In this document: positions 33,079 through 42,390 of the stretch, piece by piece
Numbering within the stretch: position 1 is the stretch's first letter
Layout of the letters: each line of letters opens with the position of its first letter
Assembly: GCF_000739935.1 (NCBI RefSeq)
Contig: NZ_BBJU01000010.1
Span: 124,001-188,000, forward strand
Source: Agrobacterium rubi TR3 = NBRC 13261
GTDB lineage: Bacteria; Pseudomonadota; Alphaproteobacteria; Rhizobiales; Rhizobiaceae
Direction of reading: 5' to 3'
Length of the DNA stretch: 64,000 nt
The notes under the pieces: generated by a model
What the model was told of the DNA's origin: nothing
The model's input: the letters and a program-made list of their open reading frames with translations, nothing else
Database searches by the model: none
Made by a program: the position numbers and the translations under genes

Positions 33079-34005
33079 GTGACTGTCTATCTGCCCATCG
33101 CGGAACTATCGGTGAATATCTTCATCATTCTGGGCATGGGCGCAGCTGTGGGGTTTCTGTCGGGCATGTTCGGTGTCGGCGGTGGCTTTCTCATCACGCC
33201 GCTTTTGATCTTTTACAACATCCCCCCCGTTGTTGCCGTGGCCACCGGCGCCAACCAGGTGGTCGCCTCTTCCGTTTCAGGCTCCATCAGTCACTTCCGG
33301 CGCGGCACGCTGGACGTAAAGCTCGGCGGCATGTTGCTGATCGGCGGTCTATGCGGGGCGACGGTCGGCGTGTGGCTGTTTACGCTGTTGCGCAGCATCG
33401 GTCAGCTAGACCTCATCATCTCGCTTCTCTACGTCATCCTGCTGTCGACCGTCGGCGCATTGATGCTGAAGGAAAGCATCTCGGCCATCCGCCGCTCTTC
33501 CCGCAACGAAAAGGTGACGCTGCGCCGTCCCGGCCATCACAACTGGGTCCACCGCCTGCCTCTGAAGATGCGGTTCAAGAAATCGAAGCTCTATCTCAGC
33601 GTCATTCCCATCATCGTGCTGGGGTTCGGCATCGGCGTGCTGACCTCGGTCATGGGTGTCGGCGGTGGCTTCATCATGGTGCCCGCCATGATCTATCTCT
33701 TGCGCGTGCCCACCAATGTCGTCGTCGGCACCTCGCTGTTCCAGATCATTTTCGTTACCGCCTATACGACCATCGTGCAGGCGGCGACAAACTTTTCCGT
33801 CGATATCGTGCTGGCCTTCATTCTCATGCTGGCAGGCGTCATCGGTGCGCAATATGGCGTCCGTGTCGGCCAGAAACTGCGTGGCGAACAGCTGCGTGCC
33901 CTTTTGGCGCTGCTGGTGCTGGCGGTGGGCATTCGCCTTGCCATCGGGCTGGTGCTGAGACCCGAAGACCTGTTTTCGGTGGCTGTCGGAGGGCTGGGCT
34001 ATTGA
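33079..34005 (+). CDS. TauE/SafE (TSUP) family membrane exporter
   Basis: The product has 308 residues from a GTG start with GAGG 7 bases upstream. It shows the duplicated TSUP motif: MGAAVGFLSGMFGVGGGFLI in the first half and GIGVLTSVMGVGGGFIMVP in the second, with about eight membrane helices and a basic cytoplasmic loop (RRSSRNEKVTLRRPGHHNWV). The family exports sulfite, sulfoacetate or other organosulfur anions. The TTG start of the next gene overlaps its stop codon, and that partner (TIGR02186) is often coupled with TSUP genes in alphaproteobacteria. Confidence 0.85.
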   Translation: MTVYLPIAELSVNIFIILGMGAAVGFLSGMFGVGGGFLITPLLIFYNIPPVVAVATGANQVVASSVSGSISHFRRGTLDVKLGGMLLIGGLCGATVGVWLFTLLRSIGQLDLIISLLYVILLSTVGALMLKESISAIRRSSRNEKVTLRRPGHHNWVHRLPLKMRFKKSKLYLSVIPIIVLGFGIGVLTSVMGVGGGFIMVPAMIYLLRVPTNVVVGTSLFQIIFVTAYTTIVQAATNFSVDIVLAFILMLAGVIGAQYGVRVGQKLRGEQLRALLALLVLAVGIRLAIGLVLRPEDLFSVAVGGLGY

Positions 34006-34823
34006 TCCGCATCGCCCTTCTCGCCGCCGCCCTGAGCGCGTTTTGCACATCCGCACTGGCGCAAACGCCGCCGCTGCCGATCGCGCCCGATGCCACCGGG
34101 CAATCGCGAACCCTGCAGGAAAACATCGAGATCGGCGCATCGACCACCGAAATCTCCATTGCCTCGGATTTTCGTGGCGCTGATTTCACCATGTTCGGCG
34201 CGCTGAACAATGCCGACCAGCTGCTGTTGGCCATCGGGCAGTACGACATCGTGGTGACGCTGGAAGGCCCAAATGAATATTCCACCGTGCGCAAGAAAAG
34301 CCGGGTGGCGGGCATCTGGATCAACACCAGCGCGATCACCTTTGCCCCGCTGCCGGAATCCTATTCCATGGCCAGCACCCGCAATATCGACAACATCGCA
34401 ACGCCGGGCACGCTGAAAGCCATGGGCCTGGGCGTCGATCACCTGCCGCTGCGCAGCGCGGTATTTTCCGGCGTGCCCGACAATGTCTACGACTTCCAAG
34501 ATGCCTATCGCCGCCTGAAACTGTCGAGCGGTATTTACCGCAACGACACGACCGGCGTGCGGCTGGAACGCACCGGCCTGTTCTGGGCGACGCTGCGCCT
34601 ACCCGCCAACGTCCCCAACGGCGTTCACACGGCGCGTGCCTATCTGTTCAAGAGCGGCATGCCCGTGGCGCAGAAGGAATTGCGACTGCGCGTGGTGAAG
34701 ACCGGCATGGAGCAGGCGATTACCGATGCCGCGCACCAGACGCCGGTGGTCTATGGCATGCTGTGCGTGCTGCTGGCCGTCGTGACGGGTTGGGGTGCGA
34801 GTCTTCTGTTCCGTCGCGATTGA
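34002..34823 (+). CDS. TIGR02186 family periplasmic/membrane protein
   Basis: The product has 273 residues from a TTG overlapping the exporter stop (TTGA). A signal peptide (LIRIALLAAALSAFCTSALA) is followed by a beta-rich domain with ENIEIGASTTEISIASDFRG and GPNEYSTVRKKSRVAGIWIN, and a C-terminal membrane anchor (GMLCVLLAVVTGWGASLLFR). This is the TIGR02186 pattern, always near TSUP genes. The function is unknown; it may assist the exporter on the periplasmic side. An upstream open frame running inside the exporter gene is not coding. Confidence 0.8.
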   Translation: MIRIALLAAALSAFCTSALAQTPPLPIAPDATGQSRTLQENIEIGASTTEISIASDFRGADFTMFGALNNADQLLLAIGQYDIVVTLEGPNEYSTVRKKSRVAGIWINTSAITFAPLPESYSMASTRNIDNIATPGTLKAMGLGVDHLPLRSAVFSGVPDNVYDFQDAYRRLKLSSGIYRNDTTGVRLERTGLFWATLRLPANVPNGVHTARAYLFKSGMPVAQKELRLRVVKTGMEQAITDAAHQTPVVYGMLCVLLAVVTGWGASLLFRRD

Positions 34824-34891
34824 GCGTCACGAAAACTTCACGAAGCGATCCTATTCATCAGTCGAGACTGAGCGATTTTCAGGATGAAAAC

Positions 34892-36175
34892 ATGCGCCTC
34901 GACCGGATTTTTCTTGCGGCCTTCATCACTTTCACCACCTCCATTTCCGCGCATGCCGAGACATTAGTCAGCGACAAATATATTGCACTGATGCGCCATG
35001 GCGTGCGACCGCAGACCAGCAGCAAGGAACTCGCGCAGATGTCTGCCAAACAATGGCCGATGTGGGATGCGCAGGACGGTCAGTTGACGCCGCACGGGGC
35101 CAAGGCCGCTGCGCAACTGGCCAAGTGGGAAGTTGGCATGCTTGCTTCGAAAGGTCTCGTGCCTTCAAGCGGATGCCCTGCACCGGATACCATCTTCGGT
35201 TGGGCCAACAGCACGGTTCAACGCACGATCGATACCGGCAATGTGGTCCTGTCGGCGATGTTTGAGGGGTGCGGGCTCAAAGTTGGTTCTTTTAAGGGTG
35301 ATGGTCCCGACCCGCTCTATGAGGCATCCTCAACGGCGCTTGGCGCAATCGACGTCGAAAAGGCAAAGGCCGCTATTCTGCAGGCCGCTGGCGGCAGCTT
35401 CGACAGGATGAAGGAAAAGGCCGCACCATTGATGAAGGAGATGGATGCGATCCTAGGCTGCGACGCGGCCGATAGCGCCTGTTCGCTTCAAAACCGTCCG
35501 TGGGCGCTTGACGTCAAAGCGGCCAAGAATGACAAGCCAGCGAGCGTTTCCGTCAAAGGGCCGCTTGCCGAAGCCGGCACCGCCGTTCAGGTTTTTCTGC
35601 TGCAATATGCCAATGGCTTTCCGCCCGATCAGGTCGCCTTCGGCAAGGCTTCGACGGCGGACGACATCATCCGCCTGTCCGCCCTGCGCCAGATGAAATA
35701 CGATGTTGGCAACCGCGTACCCTATCTGGCGCAGCGCGATGCATCGGACTTCCTCAACCAGATTTTGCTGTCGCTTGATACGAAGCCCTCCAAGGACGGA
35801 CCGCCGGATGCAAAATTCCTGTTGTTCATGGGCAGCGATACGCAGCAGGCCGAAATCGCGACGATGCTCGGCATTCACTGGAAAATCCCGCCCTATCTGG
35901 ACGACGAGACACCGCCAACCGGGGCTTTGACCTTCGAGCGGCTGCATGACGCAACAGGCAAGAGCTATGTTCGCATGGGGTTCGTTGCGCCATCTCTCGA
36001 CCAAATTCGCAACGCCTCTGTGATCGATGAGCAGTCACCGCCCCTTCAGGCAGCTATTGCCGTGGCCGGATGCGAAAGCGAAGCGAGGGATGGAGCCTGC
36101 CCGCTTGACCGTTTTCTGGAGCTGGCCGGTGCGCAGATCGACAAGAGTGCTGTTACAGCCAATGCCTATCATTGA
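34892..36175 (+). CDS. Histidine acid phosphatase family protein (phytase / glucose-1-phosphatase-like)
   Basis: The product has 427 residues with a signal peptide (MRLDRIFLAAFITFTTSISAHA). The catalytic RHGVRP motif is near residue 33, and the four-helix region typical of branch-2 histidine phosphatases follows. At the second motif, where phytases have His-Asp-Thr, this protein reads GSDTQQA near residue 313, so the proton-donor aspartate is kept but the histidine is a serine. Cysteines in conserved-like places suggest periplasmic disulfides. It probably releases phosphate from an organic phosphate; the substrate is unknown. Confidence 0.8.
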   Translation: MRLDRIFLAAFITFTTSISAHAETLVSDKYIALMRHGVRPQTSSKELAQMSAKQWPMWDAQDGQLTPHGAKAAAQLAKWEVGMLASKGLVPSSGCPAPDTIFGWANSTVQRTIDTGNVVLSAMFEGCGLKVGSFKGDGPDPLYEASSTALGAIDVEKAKAAILQAAGGSFDRMKEKAAPLMKEMDAILGCDAADSACSLQNRPWALDVKAAKNDKPASVSVKGPLAEAGTAVQVFLLQYANGFPPDQVAFGKASTADDIIRLSALRQMKYDVGNRVPYLAQRDASDFLNQILLSLDTKPSKDGPPDAKFLLFMGSDTQQAEIATMLGIHWKIPPYLDDETPPTGALTFERLHDATGKSYVRMGFVAPSLDQIRNASVIDEQSPPLQAAIAVAGCESEARDGACPLDRFLELAGAQIDKSAVTANAYH

Positions 36176-36181
36176 AGGCAA

Positions 36182-36952
36182 TCAGCCGAGCAGGTTGTTG
36201 AACCGAACCGAATAAATCCGGTCCCGGCCCAGAAGATGCGCGACCAGCGCCGAATGATCGAACAGGCCATTCATCGCCTTGTGGCGCAAATCAAGCCCGC
36301 CGCTCAACACACCGAAGGCTGGCATCAGCATGCGGGTTCCGTCAGTGGCAAAGCAGGGGCGGCGTACCGATTTGTCGCGGCGGCGCACGGTTGCGGCGGG
36401 GTGGAGGTGGCCGGCGATTTCGCCCGGCGATGCGCACGGTTTCGGTTCGTGCCGGAAGACGAGGTTGCCGTAGAACATTTCATCCGACGAGGAGCCCGGC
36501 AAATCCACCGTACCATCGGGGTCGTGATTGCCGTTGATCCAGATCCACTCGCGGCCCTTCGCCATCTCCTTGATGAGATCGCGAAGCGGCAGCGGCAGGT
36601 GCTGCGAGCCGATGCGATCGTGGAAATTATCGCCAAGGCTGACGACGATCTTCGGGTCGTAGCGGGTGATCAGCGACGACAGGATTTTGAGCGTGGCGAT
36701 GGTGTCGTAGGGCGGCAGGAGGCGGCCTCGGCGGGCAAAGGCAGCACCCTTTTCCAGGTGCAAATCCGAGACGACCAGCAGCGAGAGGTCGGGCAGGTAC
36801 AGCCCGCCCAGCGGATCGCACCAGCCGGCGACGCCGTTGATGGCGGTTTCCGAGCCGAGGCATTCGAAGCCGGTGGCAAATTTGTCGCTCAGGGCAAGTC
36901 GGCTCAGCACGTTTCGGTTTTGTCCTTCATTTTTTGCAAGCGGATGCATCAT
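36182..36952 (-). CDS. pdeM: Ligase-associated metallophosphoesterase PdeM
   Basis: The product has 256 residues. Calcineurin-like phosphoesterase motifs appear in order: SDLHLEKG, SLGDNFHD, INGNHDPDG and EIAGHLHPA. With the overlapping upstream Lhr-like helicase it forms the pair often found with an ATP-dependent DNA ligase and an exonuclease in bacterial DNA-damage operons. The ligase and exonuclease genes are not in this window. Proposed role: nuclease or phosphatase end processing in double-strand break repair. Confidence 0.85.
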   Translation of the reverse strand: MMHPLAKNEGQNRNVLSRLALSDKFATGFECLGSETAINGVAGWCDPLGGLYLPDLSLLVVSDLHLEKGAAFARRGRLLPPYDTIATLKILSSLITRYDPKIVVSLGDNFHDRIGSQHLPLPLRDLIKEMAKGREWIWINGNHDPDGTVDLPGSSSDEMFYGNLVFRHEPKPCASPGEIAGHLHPAATVRRRDKSVRRPCFATDGTRMLMPAFGVLSGGLDLRHKAMNGLFDHSALVAHLLGRDRIYSVRFNNLLG

Positions 36953-39489
36953 GACATCGCATCCGCAATCAGCTCATCGGCGGCTTCGGCCAGCACGTCA
37001 TCCATGGCTTGGCCCGGCACCGTCTCGCGCCCGATTTCCATCATGACCGGAACGGCCAGCGGCGAGACATGCTCCAGAGCGCAATGGGTGGTGTGGCCCT
37101 TGATTCGCCTTAGCATATCGCCAAGACGGCCAATGTCCAAAAGTCCGGCTGCGGCATCGCGCCGCGTGGCTTCCAGCAGGATGTGATCGGGCTCATGGCT
37201 GCGAAGAACGTCATAAATAAGATCGGCAGACACCGTCACCTGCCGCCCGGTCTTTTCCTTGCCGGGGTGGCGGCGCTCGATGAGGCCGGAAATGATCGCG
37301 CAATTGCGGAAGGTGCGTTTGAGCATGAAGGATTCGTCGAGCCATGCTTCGAGATCATCGCCCAGCATGTCCTCATCCAAGAGATCGGGCAGCGACAGGC
37401 GGTCGGATTGCAGGCGTCTGCCAATATCTTCCAGCGCCCATATGGCCAGTGAATAATCGGTGGCGACGAAGCCCATGGGCTTGGCCCCTGCCCGCTCCAG
37501 CCGCCGCGTCAAGAGCATGCCGAGCGTCTGGTGCGCCAGCCGCCCCTCGAAGGGGTACATGACCATGAAGAAGCGCTTGCGGAAGGGGAAGGTCTCGACC
37601 AGCAGCTCATCCCGTTTGGGGATGATGGATTTCTCCTTCTGGATCGCCAGCCAGTCGCGCACCTGATCCGGCAAGGCGTGCCAACGGGCGGGATCGGCCA
37701 GCATGGAGCGGACCTGATCTGCCAGATAGGTGGAGAGAGGAAACTTGCCGCCTGCATAGGACGGGATTTTCGGGTCCATGGAAAAGGCCTGACTGACGAG
37801 GCATTCGCTCTCGCGGATGCCTTCGAAGCGCAGCACCTTGCCCGCGAAGAGGAAGGTATCGCCCTGCACCAGTTGCTCTAGAAAATGCTCCTCGACCTTG
37901 CCGAGCGTCATGCCGCCGCGACCGATGGTGCCCTTAGCATTGCGCTTGACCATGCGGACATTCAGTTCTGCCGCCTCGACAATGGTGCCGAGATTGAGGC
38001 GATATTGCATGGCGACCTGCGGGTTGGAGACGCGCCACAGGCCGTCCTTCGTCTGGCGAATGCGGGCGTAACGCTCATAGGTGCGCAGGGCATAACCACC
38101 GGTGGCGGTGAAGTCGACGATGCGGTCGAACATCTCGCGCGGCAGGTTGGCGTATGGCGAAGCGGTGGTGACTTCGCGGTAGAGGTCATCGGCGTCAAAG
38201 GGTTCGGCGCAGGCCATGCCGAGGACATGCTGGGCCAGCACATCCAGCGCGCCCTCGGCTATCGGCGGCGTATCCTGCGCGCCGATGTAGTTGGCATCCA
38301 GTGCTGCGCGGCATTCCATGACCTCGAAGCGGTTGGCGGGCACGAGGATGGCCTTGGAGGGTTCGTCCATGCGGTGATTGGCACGGCCGATGCGCTGGGC
38401 AAGGCGGCTGGCCCCCTTGGGCGCACCGACATGCACGACGAGATCGACATCGCCCCAGTCGATACCGAGATCAAGCGTGGAGGTGGCGACGACGGCGCGC
38501 AACTTGTTATCCGCCATGGCCGCTTCCACCTTTCGGCGCTGGCCCGCATCCAGCGAGCCGTGGTGCAGCGCAATCGGCAGATTGTCGTCGTTGATGGTCC
38601 AGAGTTCCTGAAAGATGCGCTCGGCCTGCGAGCGGGTGTTGACGAAGATCAGCGTCGTCTTGTGGGCTTTCAAGGCCGGGTAGAGATCCTGCATGGCGTA
38701 ACGCGCCGAATGGCCGGACCAGGGAATGCGTTCTTCCGTGCCGAGAATGGCGATGTCTGGCTTTGCGCCACCATCGACGATGATGAGACCGGCGGTGGGT
38801 TCGCCTTTTGCCTGCGGGCTGAGATAGCGTTGCAAATCCATCGGATCTGCCACCGTCGCAGAAAGACCGATGGTGCGCATGGCGGGGGCGTGTTTGCGGA
38901 TGCGGGCAATGGCCAGCGACAGCAGATGGCCGCGCTTGGAGGTGACGAGCGAATGCAGCTCGTCCAGCACGACATATTTCAGGTCTTTGAAGAAGCGTTC
39001 GGCTTCCTTGTTGGCGAGCAGCAACGAGACTTGTTCGGGCGTCGTCAGCAGAATGTCGGGTGGTTTCAGCTTCTGTCGCTGGCGTTTGGACTGCGGCGTA
39101 TCGCCGGTACGGGTTTCGACCGAAATGGGCAGGCCCATTTCCGACACCGGCTTCATCAGGTTACGCTCGATGTCGACAGCCAGCGCTTTGAGCGGCGAGA
39201 TGTAGAGCGTGTGGACGCCGACGAAGGCCGAGCCGGGTGGAACCTTGCCGCGTTCTGCCAGATCGGTCAGCGAGGCCATAAAGCCGCCCAGAGTCTTGCC
39301 CGCCCCGGTTGGCGCTATCAGCAGCATGTTTTCGCCGGATCGCGCACGAGCGGATAATTCCAGCTGATGGGCGCGCGGGCTCCAGCCCTTTTCGCCGAAC
39401 CATTTCTGGAAGGATAAAGGCAAGGTGCCGACGTCTACGCCGGAGATGGGGGGCTCTGTGTGTTTCACTGCTCTAAAGTAGTGAAACAC
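36949..39489 (-). CDS. Ligase-associated DEXH-box DNA helicase (Lhr-like)
   Basis: The product has up to 846 residues. Helicase motifs are seen in order: APTGAGKT (Walker A, near residue 60), LTTPEQVS, DELHS, GLSATV, FVNTRSQAER and QRIGRANHRMDEP, followed by the Lhr winged-helix and DUF domains to the end. It is the helicase partner of PdeM and overlaps it by 4 bp. The start is unsure: GTG at 39489 or GTG at 39468, with no clear ribosome site for either, and a 10-bp inverted repeat covers both. Confidence 0.88.
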   Translation of the reverse strand: MFHYFRAVKHTEPPISGVDVGTLPLSFQKWFGEKGWSPRAHQLELSARARSGENMLLIAPTGAGKTLGGFMASLTDLAERGKVPPGSAFVGVHTLYISPLKALAVDIERNLMKPVSEMGLPISVETRTGDTPQSKRQRQKLKPPDILLTTPEQVSLLLANKEAERFFKDLKYVVLDELHSLVTSKRGHLLSLAIARIRKHAPAMRTIGLSATVADPMDLQRYLSPQAKGEPTAGLIIVDGGAKPDIAILGTEERIPWSGHSARYAMQDLYPALKAHKTTLIFVNTRSQAERIFQELWTINDDNLPIALHHGSLDAGQRRKVEAAMADNKLRAVVATSTLDLGIDWGDVDLVVHVGAPKGASRLAQRIGRANHRMDEPSKAILVPANRFEVMECRAALDANYIGAQDTPPIAEGALDVLAQHVLGMACAEPFDADDLYREVTTASPYANLPREMFDRIVDFTATGGYALRTYERYARIRQTKDGLWRVSNPQVAMQYRLNLGTIVEAAELNVRMVKRNAKGTIGRGGMTLGKVEEHFLEQLVQGDTFLFAGKVLRFEGIRESECLVSQAFSMDPKIPSYAGGKFPLSTYLADQVRSMLADPARWHALPDQVRDWLAIQKEKSIIPKRDELLVETFPFRKRFFMVMYPFEGRLAHQTLGMLLTRRLERAGAKPMGFVATDYSLAIWALEDIGRRLQSDRLSLPDLLDEDMLGDDLEAWLDESFMLKRTFRNCAIISGLIERRHPGKEKTGRQVTVSADLIYDVLRSHEPDHILLEATRRDAAAGLLDIGRLGDMLRRIKGHTTHCALEHVSPLAVPVMMEIGRETVPGQAMDDVLAEAADELIADAMS
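39460..39489. promoter_or_regulatory. Inverted repeat over the helicase start
   Basis: GTGTTTCACT (39460-39469) and AGTGAAACAC (39480-39489) are perfect 10-bp arms with a 10-bp spacer, exactly where translation of the helicase should begin. It may be an operator, or an mRNA hairpin that hides the start. Confidence 0.5.
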
Positions 39490-39507
39490 GGGCGAAAAAG
39501 AAGGGCC

Positions 39508-40149
39508 TTACATCGCGATATAGCGATCGTTTCGGTGATTGACGGCGATGACGAGGTTCATGACCAGCGCGCCGAGGATGGAGCAGAGAATGATGAAGGG
39601 GGTGGCGACGAAGAAGGCGCAGATGAGGACCGTGCAGTCAAACGCCAATTGCGCAAGGCCTGCGCGGATGCCGAAACGGTCTTGCAGGTAAAGCGCCAGA
39701 ATGCCGAAGCCGCCAAGGCTGGTGCGGTGGCGAAACAGGGCCAACATGCCGGCGGCGACCGTGAGCCCGCCAAAGAGGGCCGCGACGATGGGGTTGACGT
39801 TTTGCAGCACGATGAGGTGCGGCAGATATTCCGACAGGACAGACGTCAGCGCGATGGCGCAGAAGGTCTTGATGGTGAAGGCCAGGCCGAGGCGGCGCAG
39901 AGCGAGATAATAGAACGGCATGTTAGCGAGGAAGAACAGCAGGCCAAAGCTGAGGCCCGTAGCATAGTGCAGCAGAAAGGCGACGCCGACGACACCGCCG
40001 GTCAAAAGTCCACCGCCTGACAGAAGCACCACACCGAGCGAGGCAAGCATGCTGCCCGCGACGACGGCTTGTGCATCTTCCACGAGGGAATGCTTATCTG
40101 ATGTCGACGCCCAAAACCTGATGCGCTTGCGCTCTGCTATGTCGCTCAT
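39508..40149 (-). CDS. YitT family membrane protein (copy 1)
   Basis: The product has 213 residues with five to six hydrophobic segments (GSMLASLGVVLLSGGGLLTG, GVAFLLHYATGLSFGLLFFL, MPFYYLALRRLGLAF). GGTVGVAFLLHY-like and RRTSLGGFGILALYLQDRFG segments place it in the YitT/DUF161 membrane family without the C-terminal DUF2179 domain. Function is unknown; it is often suggested to be a transporter. It stands beside a second copy of the same family with the same orientation. Confidence 0.8.
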   Translation of the reverse strand: MSDIAERKRIRFWASTSDKHSLVEDAQAVVAGSMLASLGVVLLSGGGLLTGGVVGVAFLLHYATGLSFGLLFFLANMPFYYLALRRLGLAFTIKTFCAIALTSVLSEYLPHLIVLQNVNPIVAALFGGLTVAAGMLALFRHRTSLGGFGILALYLQDRFGIRAGLAQLAFDCTVLICAFFVATPFIILCSILGALVMNLVIAVNHRNDRYIAM

Positions 40150-40208
40150 GATTGTCCCCGCGTTGCAGTCTTAACTCTTTGCGCCGCGTTGGCCGAAAAT
40201 TCAAGCGT

Positions 40209-40847
40209 TCAGCGCACGACGATATAGCGATCCGAGCGATGATTGATGGCGAGGAAGAGGTTGAGTACGAAGGCGCCGACGATGGAGTAAAGCACCGTTT
40301 CGGGATTGATGACGGCAAAGGCGGCGATCATGACGCAGCTATCGAAGGCAAGCTGGATGAGACCGGCACGGATGCCGAAACGGTCCTGAATGTAGATGGC
40401 GAGAATGCCGATGCCGCCGAGGCTGGCGCGGTGGCGATAGAGCGCCAGAAGGCCGTAACCCAGGAGAAGACCGCCGAGCAGAGCGGCCCAGAGCGGATTG
40501 ATGCTTTCCACCACCATCCACCGGCTTTCCAGTTCCGTCAGCACCGACACGAGGCCGATGGCGATGAAGGTTTTGAGCGAGAAGGCAAGGCCCAAGCGGC
40601 GGAAGGACAGGTAGTAGAAGGGAAGATTGACGAGGAAAAACAGCAGACCGAAGCTGATGCCGAAGGCGTAGTGCAGAAGAAAGGCGACGCCCGCCGTGCC
40701 GCCGGTGAGCAGGCCGACCTTGGCGAGAAGGTAGAAACCGAGTGCGGAGACGATGCTTCCGGTGACGATGCCCTGAATGTCTTCCACCGGCGCGTGCTTG
40801 GCCGGATCGGCACTCCACATGCCATAGACGCTTCTCGTGAATGCCAT
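40209..40847 (-). CDS. YitT family membrane protein (copy 2)
   Basis: The product has 212 residues and aligns along its whole length with the neighbouring copy: GSIVSALGFYLLAKVGLLTG, GVAFLLHYAFGISFGLLFFL, RASLGGIGILAIYIQDRFGI, NHRSDRYIVVR at the C-terminus. The pair looks like an old tandem duplication. The start at MAFTRSVYG is the first in frame after the promoter gap. Function is unknown. Confidence 0.8.
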   Translation of the reverse strand: MAFTRSVYGMWSADPAKHAPVEDIQGIVTGSIVSALGFYLLAKVGLLTGGTAGVAFLLHYAFGISFGLLFFLVNLPFYYLSFRRLGLAFSLKTFIAIGLVSVLTELESRWMVVESINPLWAALLGGLLLGYGLLALYRHRASLGGIGILAIYIQDRFGIRAGLIQLAFDSCVMIAAFAVINPETVLYSIVGAFVLNLFLAINHRSDRYIVVR

Positions 40848-41018
40848 GCGCGCTACCCCGAAATGGAACTGTCAGTTTTATGAGAGTGCATCGCCGCATC
40901 GTCATTCTTGCGATTGGATCGGCTCAACGGGGTCTATTTTGCACTGCAAGAGGCCGCGTTTCAATATCGATACGTAAGCAAGGCTGACCTATCGATAAAA
41001 AGGCAAGAAACGAAAAGA

Positions 41019-41963
41019 TCAGGTGGGTTTTCTGGCAAGAAACAGAATGCCGGAGAGGGGTTTTCCGGCGTCCTTGCGAATGGTGGTTTTGCGGGTGTCC
41101 AGCGTTTGCAGGCCGGATGTGTCCAGCAAGGCGCGAACATAGGCTTCCGAATGGGCGTAACGCAGGGATGGCAGGAGGATAAAGCCTTCCTCGTTCCCTG
41201 CATCCTCTACCGAAAAGGCGAAGGTTCCGCCCGGTGCCAGCAGCGCCAGGACGAGCGGCATGACGGTTTCGAGACTGCCGAGATACATCATGACATCGGC
41301 GGCTGCGACCAGATCGGCGCGGTGATGGGGAAGGTCATCGGCAAAGAGGCCGGATGTTTCTGCTGCGAGCGAAAGATCAGCTTGCGCCAGATGGTGGTAG
41401 ATGGTCTTTTCTTCGGCCTTGGCCAGCATGTTGGTGGAGATGTCGAAGCCTTCGAGGCGCTGCGTCCAATTGCGGATTTCGAGACCCAGCAGGCCGGTGC
41501 CGCAGCCGATATCGACTGTGCAGGTGAATTGGTCGCCAATTGGTTTTGCGGTTTCGATTAGGGCTGCCAGTTTCTGCGGCACGCTGTACTCAAGCTTTTC
41601 GACCAGCGAGGTTTCGAAACGGTCGGCGTAATCATCGAACAGGCCTTCGACATAGGCGCTTGGCGGTTGCTCCGGTGTTTCGGCGGCGCCGAGTACGGCG
41701 AGTTTGAGTGGGGCTGCGAAGATACCCTCGGGGTCCAGGCGATCAACGGTCTCATAGGCGGCTATGGCCTTGTCCCTCTGCCCCGCCTTGTCGCAATAGT
41801 CTCCCAGCTGGACCCAGCCGGCGGCCCATGATGGTGTGAGTTCCAGCGCCTGCTCCATCAGTTCGGCAGCAGCAGTGTGATCTGCGCTTTCCGCCAGCAT
41901 GCGGGCGTAATCTGCGCGCCGGTCTGCGATGGCATCGCCGGACGAAAACTGGTGTGGGGCCAT
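41019..41963 (-). CDS. SAM-dependent methyltransferase with N-terminal TPR
   Basis: The product has 314 residues. Residues 15-85 form a tetratricopeptide-like helix pair (ADHTAAAELMEQALELTPSW, GQRDKAIAAYETVDRLDPEG). From about 145 comes a class I methyltransferase core with TVDIGCGTGLLGLEIRN (SAM site), GFDISTNMLAKA, ADVMMYLGSLE and APGGTFAFSVED. The substrate is unknown. Rhizobial relatives of this TPR-methyltransferase type are uncharacterised. Confidence 0.78.
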   Translation of the reverse strand: MAPHQFSSGDAIADRRADYARMLAESADHTAAAELMEQALELTPSWAAGWVQLGDYCDKAGQRDKAIAAYETVDRLDPEGIFAAPLKLAVLGAAETPEQPPSAYVEGLFDDYADRFETSLVEKLEYSVPQKLAALIETAKPIGDQFTCTVDIGCGTGLLGLEIRNWTQRLEGFDISTNMLAKAEEKTIYHHLAQADLSLAAETSGLFADDLPHHRADLVAAADVMMYLGSLETVMPLVLALLAPGGTFAFSVEDAGNEEGFILLPSLRYAHSEAYVRALLDTSGLQTLDTRKTTIRKDAGKPLSGILFLARKPT

Positions 41964-42122
41964 GCACGCTTTCCTGAAAGAGGTGGGCTGTCTTTCATCA
42001 GGCCATAAAAAAACTCAAGTCCTATTTCATGGCACCGGCAAATATGGCGCTGATAATGCGCCGACGCTTGCATTGAGGCACCATGCTTTCTATGTCTTGG
42101 CTGAATTCAGGAGATTTTGCAG

Positions 42123-42389
42123 ATGGCCGGTGAGGTGGATAAGGTGCTGGGTGACAGTGTAGCGCGCACGATCATAAAGTTGCTGGTCGTATCTCTGATC
42201 GTCGGCTTCGTCATGGCTGTCTTCGGCCTGACACCATGGAACATCATCTATGGCGTCAGAAATTTCGTGCTCGACCTCTGGCACAGCGGCTTCCGCGCTC
42301 TGGGCAGCATCGGCGACTATCTGCTGGCGGGTGCCGTGATCGTCGTCCCCGTTTTCATCATCCTTCGCCTTTTGAGCTTCCGCCGCTGA
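42123..42389 (+). CDS. DUF6460-like small membrane protein
   Basis: The product has 88 residues from MAGEVDKVLGDSVARTIIKL. AGGAGA lies 9 bases upstream, which decides for this ATG over an in-frame TTG at 42117. Two membrane segments (LVVSLIVGFVMAVFGLTPWN and YLLAGAVIVVPVFIILRLLS) are seen. The protein matches the conserved rhizobial DUF6460 type. Function is unknown. The next gene starts one base after its stop. Confidence 0.7.
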   Translation: MAGEVDKVLGDSVARTIIKLLVVSLIVGFVMAVFGLTPWNIIYGVRNFVLDLWHSGFRALGSIGDYLLAGAVIVVPVFIILRLLSFRR

Positions 42390-42390
42390 T

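Noticed and set aside
33351-34001. Upstream extension of the TIGR02186 frame inside the exporter gene
   Set aside because: The signal peptide begins at the TTG overlapping the exporter stop; the extension is out of frame with, and inside, a clear membrane protein gene.
37885-39357. Open plus-strand frame of 490 codons
   Set aside because: It is antisense to the Lhr-like helicase, whose motifs are complete.
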